From positions 3,370 to 46,187 of the forward strand of contig JALHFZ010000009.1 in the NCBI GenBank assembly GCA_022837505.1: a DNA stretch of 42,818 nucleotides. The letters are read 5' to 3'. The stretch's first letter is position 1, and every line of letters starts with the position of its first letter. The notes beneath the pieces were generated by a model. That model saw only the letters and a list, made by a program, of their open reading frames with translations. It was not told the DNA's origin and ran no database searches. Shown piece by piece: positions 8,616 through 17,378 of the stretch. The translations under genes and the position numbers were made by a program. This stretch comes from Synergistaceae bacterium (lineage in GTDB: Bacteria > Synergistota > Synergistia > Synergistales > Aminobacteriaceae).

Positions 8616-9416
8616 ATGAGAAAAGGAAGAAAAGGTCTGTGGGGTATTTCGGCAGTGCTTATGCTCTGCCTCATCCTTCTTCCCGGGGCGGAGGGGATCT
8701 GTTCCGCCGGGGGGGAAGGGGCGGAAGACCGGGGGGCAGAGCTTCTTCAGTACTTTCTCCGGGAGCTGGCCCCCGAAAAAATTACCATGATCCTTGCGGA
8801 TCAGCCCGACGACGAGGGCTGCGTCCGGGAGATCTATCTCGATCTCAAGGGGTGCGTCATCGGAGGGGTGCGCATCGACACCCTCAGAATGGACGCCGTG
8901 GGGGTGCGATTCAACCCTCCAGGAGAATGGAGGGGAAAGGGGATCGAACCCCTGGAAGTGCTGAATGCCCATGCCGTCGCGCGCCTGACCGAGTATGATC
9001 TGAACGAAAATCTCCTTCAGAAGCAGTTCGGAGACGACGACAGCTGGCGGAACCTCCAGGTGGACATCCACCCCGGAGGGATATACGCCCGGGGGAACTA
9101 TATCGCCCAGTTCATCTTCCGTCTGGATATCCTCATTGAGATATTCAGCAAATTCAAAATTGTGGATATGCAGCAGGTATGGCTTGACGACTACTCCGTC
9201 CGGGTCAACAGGATGGACATCCCGAAGTTCATCACCGACAAGGCGGTGGCGGAGATTCAGCCCCTTCTCGACCTGGGAAAATTTGTCTTTCCCCTCAAAC
9301 TTCACTCCATTGAGTATGACGAAGAGGCGATCACCATCTCAAGCAGGGTCATACCGGAGCCCTTCCCCGGGGTGGTCTACAGCTGGGGGGTGCCCGGAGA
9401 CCAGGCAAAAAAGTAG
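8616..9416 (+). CDS. Secreted protein, DUF2993/LmeA-like
   Basis: A 266-residue protein with an N-terminal signal peptide (basic RKGRK, then a hydrophobic stretch ending near residue 30). The mature part shows alternating hydrophobic beta-strand patterns, with segments such as YLDLKGCVIGGVRIDTLRM and a later pair describing NYIAQFIF and LDILIEIF, compatible with the DUF2993/LmeA lipid-binding fold. If so it would act in the periplasm or outer envelope by binding lipids; this is inference. It starts 27 bases after the ABC-F stop and is probably cotranscribed. It ends one base before the convergent hydrolase gene, with no terminator between. I recognise the family only weakly. Confidence 0.6.
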   Translation: MRKGRKGLWGISAVLMLCLILLPGAEGICSAGGEGAEDRGAELLQYFLRELAPEKITMILADQPDDEGCVREIYLDLKGCVIGGVRIDTLRMDAVGVRFNPPGEWRGKGIEPLEVLNAHAVARLTEYDLNENLLQKQFGDDDSWRNLQVDIHPGGIYARGNYIAQFIFRLDILIEIFSKFKIVDMQQVWLDDYSVRVNRMDIPKFITDKAVAEIQPLLDLGKFVFPLKLHSIEYDEEAITISSRVIPEPFPGVVYSWGVPGDQAKK

Positions 9417-9417
9417 T

Positions 9418-10314
9418 CTACTTCTCCCGTTTCCCCGGCCCGAAGGCCCCGAGAAACCCCTGGATGCTGTTTCCGATGAACTCCCGCTCCCGGCCCTGAA
9501 TATCGGGCTCCATCCGCCGCCATGCCGCGAGGAAGGGGTCCCTTTCGAGGAGTTCCTGAAAAAAAAGCTCCTCCTCCGACGGAGACGCTCCCCGGCGGAG
9601 GAGCTCAAGGATGACGGCCTTCCAGAAGAGAATCTGTTCTTTCGCGAAGGTGAGCATCTCCATGGCCCCTTCGGCAGCGCCGAAGTGGGAATAACAGATC
9701 CGTTTCGCCCCAAGGCCGAGCAGCCTGTCGATGGAGTCGAGGGTCACCTCGGGAAAGAAGCGGGGGGGCGTAGCTGGGCGGAGATAGGGAAAGGGCTCCT
9801 CCCCCTCGAGGAAGATGCCGGCGGCCTCTCCGGCGAAGAGCGTACCGTCGCAGCAGAGAAAAGACCGGTGATGGGAGGCATGGCCCGGCGTCTCCACGGA
9901 GACAAAGCCCTCGGGGAGAGTCCCCTCGGGAAGTATCGCCTCTTCGGGAAGGGGGTCGGGCTTTCCGTAGAGCAGGGCCGTCTCCCCCAGAGTGGCCACG
10001 CTCCCCTTCCACAGATCCTCCGGGTCGATAAGATGCCGTCTTCCCTTCGGCGACACGGAAACGGAGCAGCCGTACTCCTTCACCGCAAGGGCCGTCGCAC
10101 CGGCGTGGTCAAGATGCACGTGGGTGAGAAGGACGGAGTCGAGCCGTCCTCCCCCCCAGGTCTCCACCGCCTCCCGGACGACAGGCCAGGTTGCCGAAGG
10201 CCCTGTGTCCACCAGATAGGTCCTGTTCTTTTTTTCGTCCCGAAGAATCCATGATGAAAGAAATCTGCGGAAACCGGGCTTATCAACCTTGAGGTCCAGA
10301 ATATCACAGCGCAT
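9418..10314 (-). CDS. Metallo-beta-lactamase-fold hydrolase
   Basis: A 298-residue metal-dependent hydrolase. The metal-binding motif HVHLDH lies at about residues 65-70, after DTGPS in the first strand; further candidate ligands are the histidines in GHASHH and the aspartate in the CCDGTLF segment, with a last histidine in YSHFG. The protein has no signal peptide and is probably cytoplasmic. The C-terminal 80 residues are helical, as in glyoxalase-II-like relatives, but the substrate cannot be predicted. ATG 10314 follows a GGGGGAG site. The gene starts 12 bases after the L,D-transpeptidase stop, so the two form an operon. Confidence 0.85.
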   Translation of the reverse strand: MRCDILDLKVDKPGFRRFLSSWILRDEKKNRTYLVDTGPSATWPVVREAVETWGGGRLDSVLLTHVHLDHAGATALAVKEYGCSVSVSPKGRRHLIDPEDLWKGSVATLGETALLYGKPDPLPEEAILPEGTLPEGFVSVETPGHASHHRSFLCCDGTLFAGEAAGIFLEGEEPFPYLRPATPPRFFPEVTLDSIDRLLGLGAKRICYSHFGAAEGAMEMLTFAKEQILFWKAVILELLRRGASPSEEELFFQELLERDPFLAAWRRMEPDIQGREREFIGNSIQGFLGAFGPGKREK

Positions 10315-10326
10315 GGGCGGCTCCCC

Positions 10327-10971
10327 CTATTCCGAGATGATCACTTTCATGCCCGGGTAGACCAGGCGTTTTATCTTTTCGAGATCGTCATTGTACATCC
10401 GTACACACCCCTGGGTGATCATGGTTCCTATGGACTCGGGGGCGTGGGTGCCGTGAATCCCTATCCCCGTCCACCCCGGCGTCTTCAAACGGATGAACCA
10501 CGGTCCATAGGCCCCCGGAGTCGGTCCTTTTCCGTCTCCGAAGTCATAGGTCCACGAACGGGCATTCTGTATCTGCTGCACCGTGAAGGTTCCCGTAGGA
10601 GTGCGGCTGTCCCCCACCCGCTGCTTCTGCCCTCCGTTTGAACCGACCGCTATCGGAAAGGTACCCTCAAGATTTTTCCCCCGGTATAGATACATGCGGT
10701 AGGAACTCTTCACCACGTGGAGCCAGAGATCCTTTGCCCGTACATCCTCCGGCACGGGAGGAGGAAGGGGTTCGGAAGGCCTCATCGGAACTGGTTCGGG
10801 ACGGGGCTCGGGAAGAGGAAGCTGGGGGGCCGGCCCGGGCTCGGGGACCGGAACCCTGCGGTCCCGATAGATCTGATACCCCTTGTACCCCGAGAAAAGG
10901 AGCAGAAAAAGAACGAGGGCAGCCGCGGCACCCTTCATCCAGGGTGAAAATTCTCTTCGTTTTGAAAACAT
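10327..10971 (-). CDS. L,D-transpeptidase (YkuD domain), membrane-anchored
   Basis: A 214-residue cell-wall enzyme that forms 3-3 peptidoglycan cross-links or attaches proteins to peptidoglycan in the periplasm. It has an N-terminal membrane anchor (about residues 14-30), a proline/glutamate-rich linker (about 40-75) and a C-terminal YkuD domain. The active-site motif is complete: HGTH at about 173-176 and TQGCVRM with the catalytic cysteine at about residue 189. The ATG at 10971 has an AAGGAGG site. It precedes the metallo-hydrolase by 12 bases. The linker suggests that the enzyme reaches out from the inner membrane. Confidence 0.92.
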   Translation of the reverse strand: MFSKRREFSPWMKGAAAALVLFLLLFSGYKGYQIYRDRRVPVPEPGPAPQLPLPEPRPEPVPMRPSEPLPPPVPEDVRAKDLWLHVVKSSYRMYLYRGKNLEGTFPIAVGSNGGQKQRVGDSRTPTGTFTVQQIQNARSWTYDFGDGKGPTPGAYGPWFIRLKTPGWTGIGIHGTHAPESIGTMITQGCVRMYNDDLEKIKRLVYPGMKVIISE

Positions 10972-11074
10972 GAAGTTCCTCCTTAAAACTACGGCCTTAC
11001 AAAAACAGCATTGATTTTAACATGGATAAACTTCCTGAAACCGGATACCCCCTCCGTAATTTCCACGATTTTTT

Positions 11075-11109
11075 CCGGAGGGAATACCCCCGGGAGGTTT
11101 CTCCCCTCC
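11075..11109. other. GC-rich inverted repeat region before the decarboxylase gene
   Basis: The 285-base gap between the L,D-transpeptidase and decarboxylase genes holds a dense set of complementary segments (CCGGAGGG near 11075, GGGAGG near 11092, CCCCTCCGG near 11103, GGAGAGGGG near 11112). They could form alternative hairpins upstream of either gene. No riboswitch was recognised. Confidence 0.35.
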
Positions 11110-11188
11110 GGAGGAGAGGGGAAGGAGAGGGTGATTTCAACCCGCAGGAGGGGAAGGGTACTTTATTGCATATTTCATGGTTTTCTTC

Positions 11189-11217
11189 TTGCATTTATCC
11201 TTCCGAGGCCTTACACT
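11189..11217 (+). promoter_or_regulatory. Possible promoter of the decarboxylase operon
   Basis: TTGCAT (11189-11194) and TACACT (11212-11217) are 17 bases apart. The start would be near 11224, 33 bases before the ATG. Confidence 0.5.
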
Positions 11218-11256
11218 GCATCAGGTTTCACACTTTTATCATCCGGAGGTAGAGAT

Positions 11257-12438
11257 ATGGAAAACCAGTACCAGTTCGACCTTGAGAGGTATATCACCCC
11301 CGAGCGGTTCGCCCGGATCAAAGAGTTCGCGGCAGACAAAGAGACGCCCTTTCTTGTGATTGACCTCGAAAAGATCGGACAGAAATACGATGAACTTATC
11401 GGCACCCTGCCCTTCGCAAAAATTTACTATGCGGTCAAGGCCAACCCCAACGAGGAGGTCATCCGTCTGCTCATTGAAAAAGGAAGCTCCTTCGACATCG
11501 CTTCCGTTTATGAGCTGGACTTCATACTCTCCCTCGGCGCTTCGCCGGACAGGATCAGCTATGGCAACACCATAAAAAAAGCAAAGGACATCGCCTACGC
11601 CTATTCAAAGGGAGTGAGGCTCTTCGCCACCGACTCCGAGGGAGACCTGGAGAAGATAGGAAAGAACGCCCCCGGATCAAAGGTATTCTTCCGAATCCTC
11701 ACTGACGGGAGCGGAGCTGACTGGCCCCTCTCCCGCAAATTCGGCGCTCACCCCGATACGATCTATTACCTCATCCTGAGGGCCCCCGAACTCGGCCTCA
11801 AGCCCTACGGCATATCCTTCCACGTGGGCTCCCAGCAGAGGGACATCGGCCAGTGGGATCATGCCATCTCCACCTGCAAGTATCTTTTCGACTCGGCGGC
11901 GAAGGAAGGCATTCAGCTTCAGATGGTCAACCTCGGAGGAGGGTTTCCGGCGGACTATATCTCCCCCACCCAGAAAACCTCCCTCTACGGTTCGGAGATC
12001 ACCCGCTTCCTGAGGGAAGATTTCGGCGACAACCTCCCCGAGGTGATCGTTGAACCGGGCCGCTCTCTGGCGGGGGACGCGGGAATTCTCGTCACAGAGA
12101 TCGTCCTCATCTCAAGAAAGTCGGAGGCAAACCAGTACAGCTGGATGTACCTCGACGTGGGGAAATTCGGCGGGCTCATCGAGACCCTTGACGAATCCAT
12201 CAAATACCCCATCTACTCGGAGAAGACCGGCCCCGTTCAGGAGACCATCCTCGCAGGGCCGACCTGCGACAGCATGGATATCCTCTACGAGAACGAGAAG
12301 TACAAACTTCCCGAGTCCCTCGTTGACGGCGACCGGCTCTACATCTTCACCACCGGAGCCTATACCCAGAGCTACTCCTCCATCTGCTTCAACGGCTTCC
12401 CCCCTCTCCGGGCCTATGTACTTGATGAAGAGAAGTAA
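11257..12438 (+). CDS. Fold III PLP amino-acid decarboxylase (ornithine/lysine decarboxylase type)
   Basis: A 393-residue pyridoxal-phosphate enzyme of the alanine-racemase-fold family. It most likely decarboxylates ornithine to putrescine (lysine to cadaverine is possible). The PLP lysine is in YYAVKANPN, the phosphate-binding glycines are in NLGGGFP, and the conserved EPGRSLAGDAG and GPTCDSMD segments contribute to the other face of the active site in the dimer. The open frame extends upstream, but ATG 11257 has CGGAGGT seven bases before it and gives the usual length. It stands directly before spermidine synthase, which supports a polyamine role. Arginine, diaminopimelate or carboxynorspermidine decarboxylases share the fold and cannot be excluded by motifs alone. 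Confidence 0.88.
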   Translation: MENQYQFDLERYITPERFARIKEFAADKETPFLVIDLEKIGQKYDELIGTLPFAKIYYAVKANPNEEVIRLLIEKGSSFDIASVYELDFILSLGASPDRISYGNTIKKAKDIAYAYSKGVRLFATDSEGDLEKIGKNAPGSKVFFRILTDGSGADWPLSRKFGAHPDTIYYLILRAPELGLKPYGISFHVGSQQRDIGQWDHAISTCKYLFDSAAKEGIQLQMVNLGGGFPADYISPTQKTSLYGSEITRFLREDFGDNLPEVIVEPGRSLAGDAGILVTEIVLISRKSEANQYSWMYLDVGKFGGLIETLDESIKYPIYSEKTGPVQETILAGPTCDSMDILYENEKYKLPESLVDGDRLYIFTTGAYTQSYSSICFNGFPPLRAYVLDEEK

Positions 12439-12468
12439 AAGCTCTATACTCTGATCAGAACAGTCACC

Positions 12469-12506
12469 GGGAGGACAGGATATGAGACTGTCCTCCCTTT
12501 CTATTT
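12469..12506 (+). terminator. Terminator/attenuator between decarboxylase and spermidine synthase
   Basis: A perfect 10-bp stem (12469-12478 with 12488-12497, loop of nine) is followed by TTTCTATTT. It lies between two functionally linked genes and may lower rather than abolish transcription of the second. Confidence 0.7.
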
Positions 12507-12526
12507 CCCTGAAAGGAGAATTTCCC

Positions 12527-13387
12527 ATGGAAAAAAGGGACAAAAGGACCAACGAACTCTGGATCAGCGAACACCAAAGCGACAACATGATCCTCAGCCT
12601 CCGGGCATCGGCGGTACTTCTCAATGAAAAAAGCGCCTACCAGGATATCCTCCTGGCGGAGACAGAGGAGTACGGCCGGATGATGCTCCTCGACGGAGCC
12701 ATTCAGATTACAGAGCGGGACGAGTTCTGCTATTCGGAGATGATGGCCCATGTTGCCCTCTGCTCCCACCCCGATCCGAAAAGGGTCCTCATCGTGGGCG
12801 GCGGTGACGGAGCGGTCCTTCGGGAGGTACTCCGCCACGGGAACGTGGAGAAAGCGACCCTCATTGATATCGACCGTTCGGTCATCGAGGCCTCCCGGAA
12901 GTTTCTGCCGACCATAAGCGTCAGTCTGGATGACCCCCGGGCGGATGTGCAGTGCCTTGACGCCATGGAATACGTCCGGAACTGCCGGGGAGAGTTCGAT
13001 GTCGCCATCGTGGACAGCACCGACCCCGTGGACTTCGCCGCAGGGCTGTTCACATCCCCTTTCTACCGGGATATCTTTGAAGCCCTTGGTGACAGGGGGA
13101 TGATGATCGCCCAGACAGAATCCCCCTTCACCGACACGGCGGTGATGCAGGGGGCTTTTTCCGCCATGAAAGAGGTCTTCCCCCTCGTTCGCCTCTACTG
13201 GGGAGCCATGCCCACCTATCCGAGCGGGATGTGGACATATACCGCCGGCTCCAAGTCCCCCGACCCCTCTCTGCCTGTACGGGAGGCTCCTGCGGGGACG
13301 CGGTACTACTCTTCCGAAGTCCATAAAGGGGCCTTTGCCCTGCCGCCTTTTCTGACCGAGCTGCTTTCCAGGCCAAGGGGCCTTTAA
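12527..13387 (+). CDS. speE: Spermidine synthase (polyamine aminopropyltransferase)
   Basis: A 286-residue cytoplasmic enzyme that transfers the aminopropyl group of decarboxylated S-adenosylmethionine to putrescine. The family motifs are present: the beta-strand start ELWISE, the GGGDGAVLREVLRH nucleotide-binding loop, the acidic end of the next strand in LIDID, and the catalytic aspartate region VDSTDPV. An in-frame ATG exists at 12482, but it lies inside the preceding terminator hairpin; ATG 12527 follows AAAGGAG and gives the standard length. The aminopropyl donor would come from SpeD, encoded about 5.5 kb away on the other strand. Carbamate kinase follows 44 bases downstream. Confidence 0.93.
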   Translation: MEKRDKRTNELWISEHQSDNMILSLRASAVLLNEKSAYQDILLAETEEYGRMMLLDGAIQITERDEFCYSEMMAHVALCSHPDPKRVLIVGGGDGAVLREVLRHGNVEKATLIDIDRSVIEASRKFLPTISVSLDDPRADVQCLDAMEYVRNCRGEFDVAIVDSTDPVDFAAGLFTSPFYRDIFEALGDRGMMIAQTESPFTDTAVMQGAFSAMKEVFPLVRLYWGAMPTYPSGMWTYTAGSKSPDPSLPVREAPAGTRYYSSEVHKGAFALPPFLTELLSRPRGL

Positions 13388-13431
13388 AATTCCGGAGACG
13401 ACCCGAAGATCAAGGAGGAAAAGAGCGGAAG

Positions 13432-14373
13432 ATGAGAGTTTTAGTCGCCCTTGGAGGAAACGCCATATTGCAGCGGGGACAGCAGGGCCTTGCGTCGGAA
13501 CAGCGCGCCAACGTTCAGAAGACGGTGGAGCAGATCGTCCGGATGATAAAGGCGGGCCATGAGGTCATAGTCACCCACGGAAACGGCCCCCAGGTGGGGG
13601 CCATCCTGATACAAAACGAGATGGGAAGGGCCGCTGTTCCGGCCATGCCCATGGACGTCTGCGGCGCGGAGAGCCAGGGGCTGATAGGGTACATGTTCTG
13701 CGAGAGCTTTTCCAATACCCTCGCCCGGGAGGGCGTCACCGGGCGGGACCCGGTCTGCCTCGTCACCCGGGTGGAGGTGGACCCGGAAGACCCGGCCTTC
13801 GCCCATCCCACGAAACCCGTAGGCCCCTTCTCCACGGAGGAGGCGGCAAAAAAACGCATTGAGGAGACGGGGGAGACATGGATCAGCGACGCAGGCCGGG
13901 GGTGGCGGCGGGTAGTCCCCTCCCCTGACCCCATGGCCATCGTCGAGAAGGACGTGATCAATGACCTCCTCGAGAAGGGGTTTACCCTCATCGCCTCGGG
14001 GGGAGGGGGAATTCCCGTCATCAAGCGCCCGGACGGACAATACGAGGGGGTGGAAGCAGTCATAGACAAGGACCTTGCCGGAGAGCTTCTCGCCGCGTCC
14101 GTCAAGGCGGACCTCCTGATGATCCTCACGGACGTCCCCCGGGTCGCCGTCCATTACGGAACTCCTCAGCAGCAGTGGCTGGAGCGGCTCACCCTGGCAG
14201 AGATGGAGTCCCTCGAAAAGGAGGGGCACTTCAAGGCCGGATCCATGGGGCCGAAGGTGAAGGCCATTCTCCGCTTCGTCCGCAGCGGCGGAGAGCGGGG
14301 AGTCATCGCGAGCCTCGACGAAGCCCTCGAGGCCCTCGAAGGAGGGGCGGGAACACAGGTCTGCAGGAACTGA
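13432..14373 (+). CDS. arcC: Carbamate kinase
   Basis: A 313-residue amino-acid-kinase-fold enzyme that makes ATP and carbamate from carbamoyl phosphate and ADP, normally the last step of arginine, agmatine or allantoin fermentation. Conserved parts are the N-terminal VALGGNAI loop, THGNGPQVG, the MDVCGAESQG segment, the ASGGGGIPV loop and the C-terminal AGSMGPKVKA stretch. The length is normal. It follows speE by 44 bases on the same strand and ends at a strong terminator. No arginine deiminase or carbamoyltransferase is in the window, so its carbamoyl-phosphate source lies elsewhere; the polyamine neighbourhood may point to agmatine/putrescine metabolism (inference). Confidence 0.95.
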   Translation: MRVLVALGGNAILQRGQQGLASEQRANVQKTVEQIVRMIKAGHEVIVTHGNGPQVGAILIQNEMGRAAVPAMPMDVCGAESQGLIGYMFCESFSNTLAREGVTGRDPVCLVTRVEVDPEDPAFAHPTKPVGPFSTEEAAKKRIEETGETWISDAGRGWRRVVPSPDPMAIVEKDVINDLLEKGFTLIASGGGGIPVIKRPDGQYEGVEAVIDKDLAGELLAASVKADLLMILTDVPRVAVHYGTPQQQWLERLTLAEMESLEKEGHFKAGSMGPKVKAILRFVRSGGERGVIASLDEALEALEGGAGTQVCRN

Positions 14374-14381
14374 ATTTTTCC

Positions 14382-14411
14382 AAAAAAGGCCTCCCCAAGG
14401 GGAGGCCTTTT
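14382..14411. terminator. Bidirectional terminator after carbamate kinase
   Basis: GGCCTCCCC (14388-14396) pairs with GGGGAGGCC (14399-14407), flanked by an A-run on the left and a T-run on the right. It separates two convergent genes. Confidence 0.8.
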
Positions 14412-14430
14412 GCATTTCCGTGCCGCTGCT

Positions 14431-15999
14431 TCAGATGCTGACTCCGGCTCCCGGGCCGAGGGGGAGGCCGAGGAGGTACCACACTATCAGGAGGGCAGTG
14501 AAGCATACCAGATAGGCTATGGTATAGGGCATCTCTAGGGAGACCACCGTGCCTATGCCGATCTTCACGTCGGGGTCGGTGCGGTACTGCTCCATGAGGC
14601 CGATGACCACCGGTACGTAGTAGGAGAGGGGGGAGATGATGTTTGAGGATGAATCCCCGATCCTGTAGGCTACCTGGGTCAGCGCCGGAGAGAACCCCAC
14701 TATGGAGAACATGGGAACGAAGATGGGCGCCAGGATAAGCCACTTGGCGGAACCGCTCATGATGAAGAGGTTGAGGAAGGTACTGAGAAGAATGAACATG
14801 ATGAGCAGGGGTATTCCGCCCAGATTAAGCTTTTCGAGGCCGAAGGCCCCCTTCACTGCCAGGATCGTGGTGAGGTTGCTCGCATTGAAGAGCTGAATGA
14901 AGATGGCCGCAGGAAGGACGATTACGAGGAAGCTGAGCCCTCCGGCGAGCCCCTTCTGCATGAGCTTGGGCACGTCATCCATCTTCTTTATGGTACCGGC
15001 GCCGTAGCCGTAAGCGATTCCCACGAAGAAGAAGAGGAAGAAGAGGATACCCACCACGCTGCTGAGGAAGGGCGATTTCGGAACGATGGTTCCGTCGTCC
15101 GCCCGGAAGAAGGAGCCCTCCGGGATGGTCAGATAGAGAAGAACCCCTATGACCACCACGGCTGCCACGGCTGCCATGCGGAGGCCGCGGTTTTCTGCCG
15201 GGGTGATGGCATGCTTCTTAAGCTCTTCCCCGTCCCGGGCATGGGACGTATCGCCGAGGATTCTGACGGTGAATTTTTCCGTTACCCAGGTGGTGACAAA
15301 CATGACGACAACCGTGGCAACGGCCATGAAGTACCAGTTGATGAGGGGATGGGTGGGGCCGGGGACGTTCATCCCCGCCGCCGCCGATGCGGTTATCCCT
15401 GCAAGGAGGGCATCCGTTCCGGCGATGAAGAAGTTCGCCGTGAACCCTCCCGATGCCGCGGCGAAACCCGCCACGATGCCGATCCAGGGGTTGCGCCCGA
15501 GGGCCTTGAAGACCGCCGCTCCGATTGCGGGGGTGAAGATGATCCCTGCGTCGGAGGCGAGGTTGGCGTTGATGCCCACGAGGGCGAGCACTGCCGTCAC
15601 CATGTAGGACGGTGCGCCGAGGATGGTCTTTCTCATAAGGGCCGAGATCATCCCTGACTGCTCCACCAGCCCGATCCCGAGGGTCATCACCATGATCAGG
15701 CCGAGGGGGGCGAAGCTGATGTAGGTCTTCACGAAGTCCGCCATGAAGGGACGCATGGCCTTGAAGGTGAGAAGATTCTGCACCGCTACGGTGGTCTCTT
15801 TGGGCGCTTCGCCGGCTTTGGCGGCCATATATTTCACCGCGACACCGGCATTGCTCAGGAAGTAGGAGAGAACAACCACAATGAGAGCGAGATAGACGAA
15901 CAGCCAGAAAGGATGGGGCAGCTTGTTTCCGATGATTTCAATGCCCTTGATGAATTTCTCAAAACCTGAACGCTTGAGCAGAACCGGCTTTTCCTTCAA
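14431..15999 (-). CDS. abgT: AbgT-family transporter
   Basis: A 522-residue inner-membrane protein of the AbgT family, whose E. coli member imports p-aminobenzoyl-glutamate and whose other members can export sulfonamides. It shows about a dozen membrane segments and the family's re-entrant features, for example ASDAGIIFTPAIGAAVF, SGGFTANFFIAGTDALLAGI and FIMSGSAKWLILAPIFVPMF. The start is TTG 15999, which follows GGGAGGG at about six bases. Two M20 hydrolases lie just upstream in the same direction, the order known from E. coli abgA-abgB-abgT, so it probably imports the conjugate that the hydrolases cleave. The 89-base gap to the hydrolase gene holds no terminator. Confidence 0.9.
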   Translation of the reverse strand: MKEKPVLLKRSGFEKFIKGIEIIGNKLPHPFWLFVYLALIVVVLSYFLSNAGVAVKYMAAKAGEAPKETTVAVQNLLTFKAMRPFMADFVKTYISFAPLGLIMVMTLGIGLVEQSGMISALMRKTILGAPSYMVTAVLALVGINANLASDAGIIFTPAIGAAVFKALGRNPWIGIVAGFAAASGGFTANFFIAGTDALLAGITASAAAGMNVPGPTHPLINWYFMAVATVVVMFVTTWVTEKFTVRILGDTSHARDGEELKKHAITPAENRGLRMAAVAAVVVIGVLLYLTIPEGSFFRADDGTIVPKSPFLSSVVGILFFLFFFVGIAYGYGAGTIKKMDDVPKLMQKGLAGGLSFLVIVLPAAIFIQLFNASNLTTILAVKGAFGLEKLNLGGIPLLIMFILLSTFLNLFIMSGSAKWLILAPIFVPMFSIVGFSPALTQVAYRIGDSSSNIISPLSYYVPVVIGLMEQYRTDPDVKIGIGTVVSLEMPYTIAYLVCFTALLIVWYLLGLPLGPGAGVSI

Positions 16000-16088
16000 T
16001 TTTTTCCCTCCCTTGGTAGTAAAACGATTCAGTTCAGGGCATTACCGCGCTTGTGTGCGCCTATCCTCCCCCCTTCCCGGAAGACCGC

Positions 16089-17378
16089 CTATTTCGATCC
16101 CGCGAGGGCGAAGGCGAGCTCGGAGAAAAGGAGCGTCCCCGGTAGAAGCATCTCCTCGTCGATATCGAAATACTCGTTATGATGGCCTGCTGCGATGTCG
16201 CTGCCGAGGCCGAAGTAGACGGCCTTTCCTCCCCGTCTCTGGACGGCTTTCATCATCCAGGAGACATCCTCGCTCCCCCCCAGGTTCATAAGGGGACCTG
16301 CCTTGACGATGCCGGGAATACGGACTGCCTTTTCAGCCACAAGGTCAACCAGTTCCGAGTCGCTCGACGCGTCCACCGCCTCTCCCATCTTCGCCACGGA
16401 AAACTCGGCTCCGTACATGGCGGCGGCGCCTCCGGCGATCTCCATGGCCCGGCTGTAAACATAGGAATTCAGCTTCGCCGTAGACCCCCTCGTCTCGACC
16501 TTCATCACCGCCCGGGAGGGGATGACGTTCCGCCCCGAGCCTGCTTCGAGCACCCCCACATTCAGACGGGTTGCGCCGTCGCTGTGGGGGGCGATCCCCG
16601 CCATGGCAAGGGCGGCCGAGGCCGCGGCAAGGAGGGCGTTCCGCCCCTCCTGGGGAGCCGCCCCGGCATGGGAGGCCTTCCCCGTATAGACTAGATCGAA
16701 CTTCGTGGTGCAGAGGAATCCTCCTATTCCGGGGGCTATCGTCCCCGAGGGCAGGCCGTTTCCGATATGGGCCCCGACGAAGTAATCCACATCGTCGAGA
16801 AGGCCTTTCTCCGCCATAGCCTTCCCTCCCCGGACCCCCTCCTCGGCGGGCTGAAAGAGCAGCTTGATCACGCCCCTCAGCTTATCCCTGTTTTCCATGA
16901 GGATCTCGGCGAGACCGAGGCCCATGGCAGTATGGGCGTCGTGTCCGCAGGAGTGCATCGCCCCGTCGTTGAGGGAGGCAAACCCCTCGTTTCTGGGCCT
17001 GTGGCTGCCGTCCTGCCCCTCGGAGACGTCCACGGCATCCATGTCGAACCGGAAGGCCACCACGGGTCCCTTTCTGCCCGTATCGAGTACCCCCATGGCG
17101 CCGGTATACCCATCCATCTTCTTTATCCAGTCGGGATCGGCCCCCTGATCGAGGGCCCGCTGAACGTACTCCGCCATCATCTCATCGGAGGGGCGTCCCA
17201 TCACTGCCTCCGTCTTTATTACCTCCTGCCCCGCAGAGACCGTGTATCCGAGGTCCTTTAAAATTCCCGCGACCTTTGCGGTCGTCCAGAACTCCGTCCA
17301 CCCCGTCTCTGCATGGCGGTGAAAAGTGCGCCTCAGGTCTATGAGTTTCTGCCTCATTTCGGCATTGGAGGTCATCAT
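16089..17378 (-). CDS. M20-family amidohydrolase, AbgA-like
   Basis: A 429-residue metallopeptidase of the M20 family, closest in layout to subunit A of p-aminobenzoyl-glutamate hydrolase. Metal-binding and catalytic motifs are RFDMDAVDV, MHSCGHDAHTAM, the catalytic glutamate pair in FQPAEEG, and a late histidine in GHHNEYFD. An insertion at about residues 60-90 (EMMAEYVQRALDQGADP), before the first metal ligands, is typical of AbgA-like proteins. The ATG overlaps the stop of the preceding M20 gene (ATGA), so translation is coupled and the two may form a heteromeric enzyme as AbgA and AbgB do. Acyl-amino-acid or folate-breakdown products are plausible substrates. Confidence 0.88.
   Translation of the reverse strand: MMTSNAEMRQKLIDLRRTFHRHAETGWTEFWTTAKVAGILKDLGYTVSAGQEVIKTEAVMGRPSDEMMAEYVQRALDQGADPDWIKKMDGYTGAMGVLDTGRKGPVVAFRFDMDAVDVSEGQDGSHRPRNEGFASLNDGAMHSCGHDAHTAMGLGLAEILMENRDKLRGVIKLLFQPAEEGVRGGKAMAEKGLLDDVDYFVGAHIGNGLPSGTIAPGIGGFLCTTKFDLVYTGKASHAGAAPQEGRNALLAAASAALAMAGIAPHSDGATRLNVGVLEAGSGRNVIPSRAVMKVETRGSTAKLNSYVYSRAMEIAGGAAAMYGAEFSVAKMGEAVDASSDSELVDLVAEKAVRIPGIVKAGPLMNLGGSEDVSWMMKAVQRRGGKAVYFGLGSDIAAGHHNEYFDIDEEMLLPGTLLFSELAFALAGSK

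Noticed and set aside
9136..10254. 372-codon plus-strand frame across the DUF2993 and hydrolase genes
   Set aside because: It spans two convergent genes in other frames and is rich in low-complexity Pro/Gly/Arg; the hydrolase motif on the other strand is decisive.
11075..11150. Riboswitch upstream of the decarboxylase gene
   Set aside because: GC-rich inverted repeats are present, but no known riboswitch core was recognised.
12482..12526. Upstream ATG of speE
   Set aside because: It lies within the terminator hairpin and lacks a ribosome-binding site; the ATG at 12527 has both a site and the family length.
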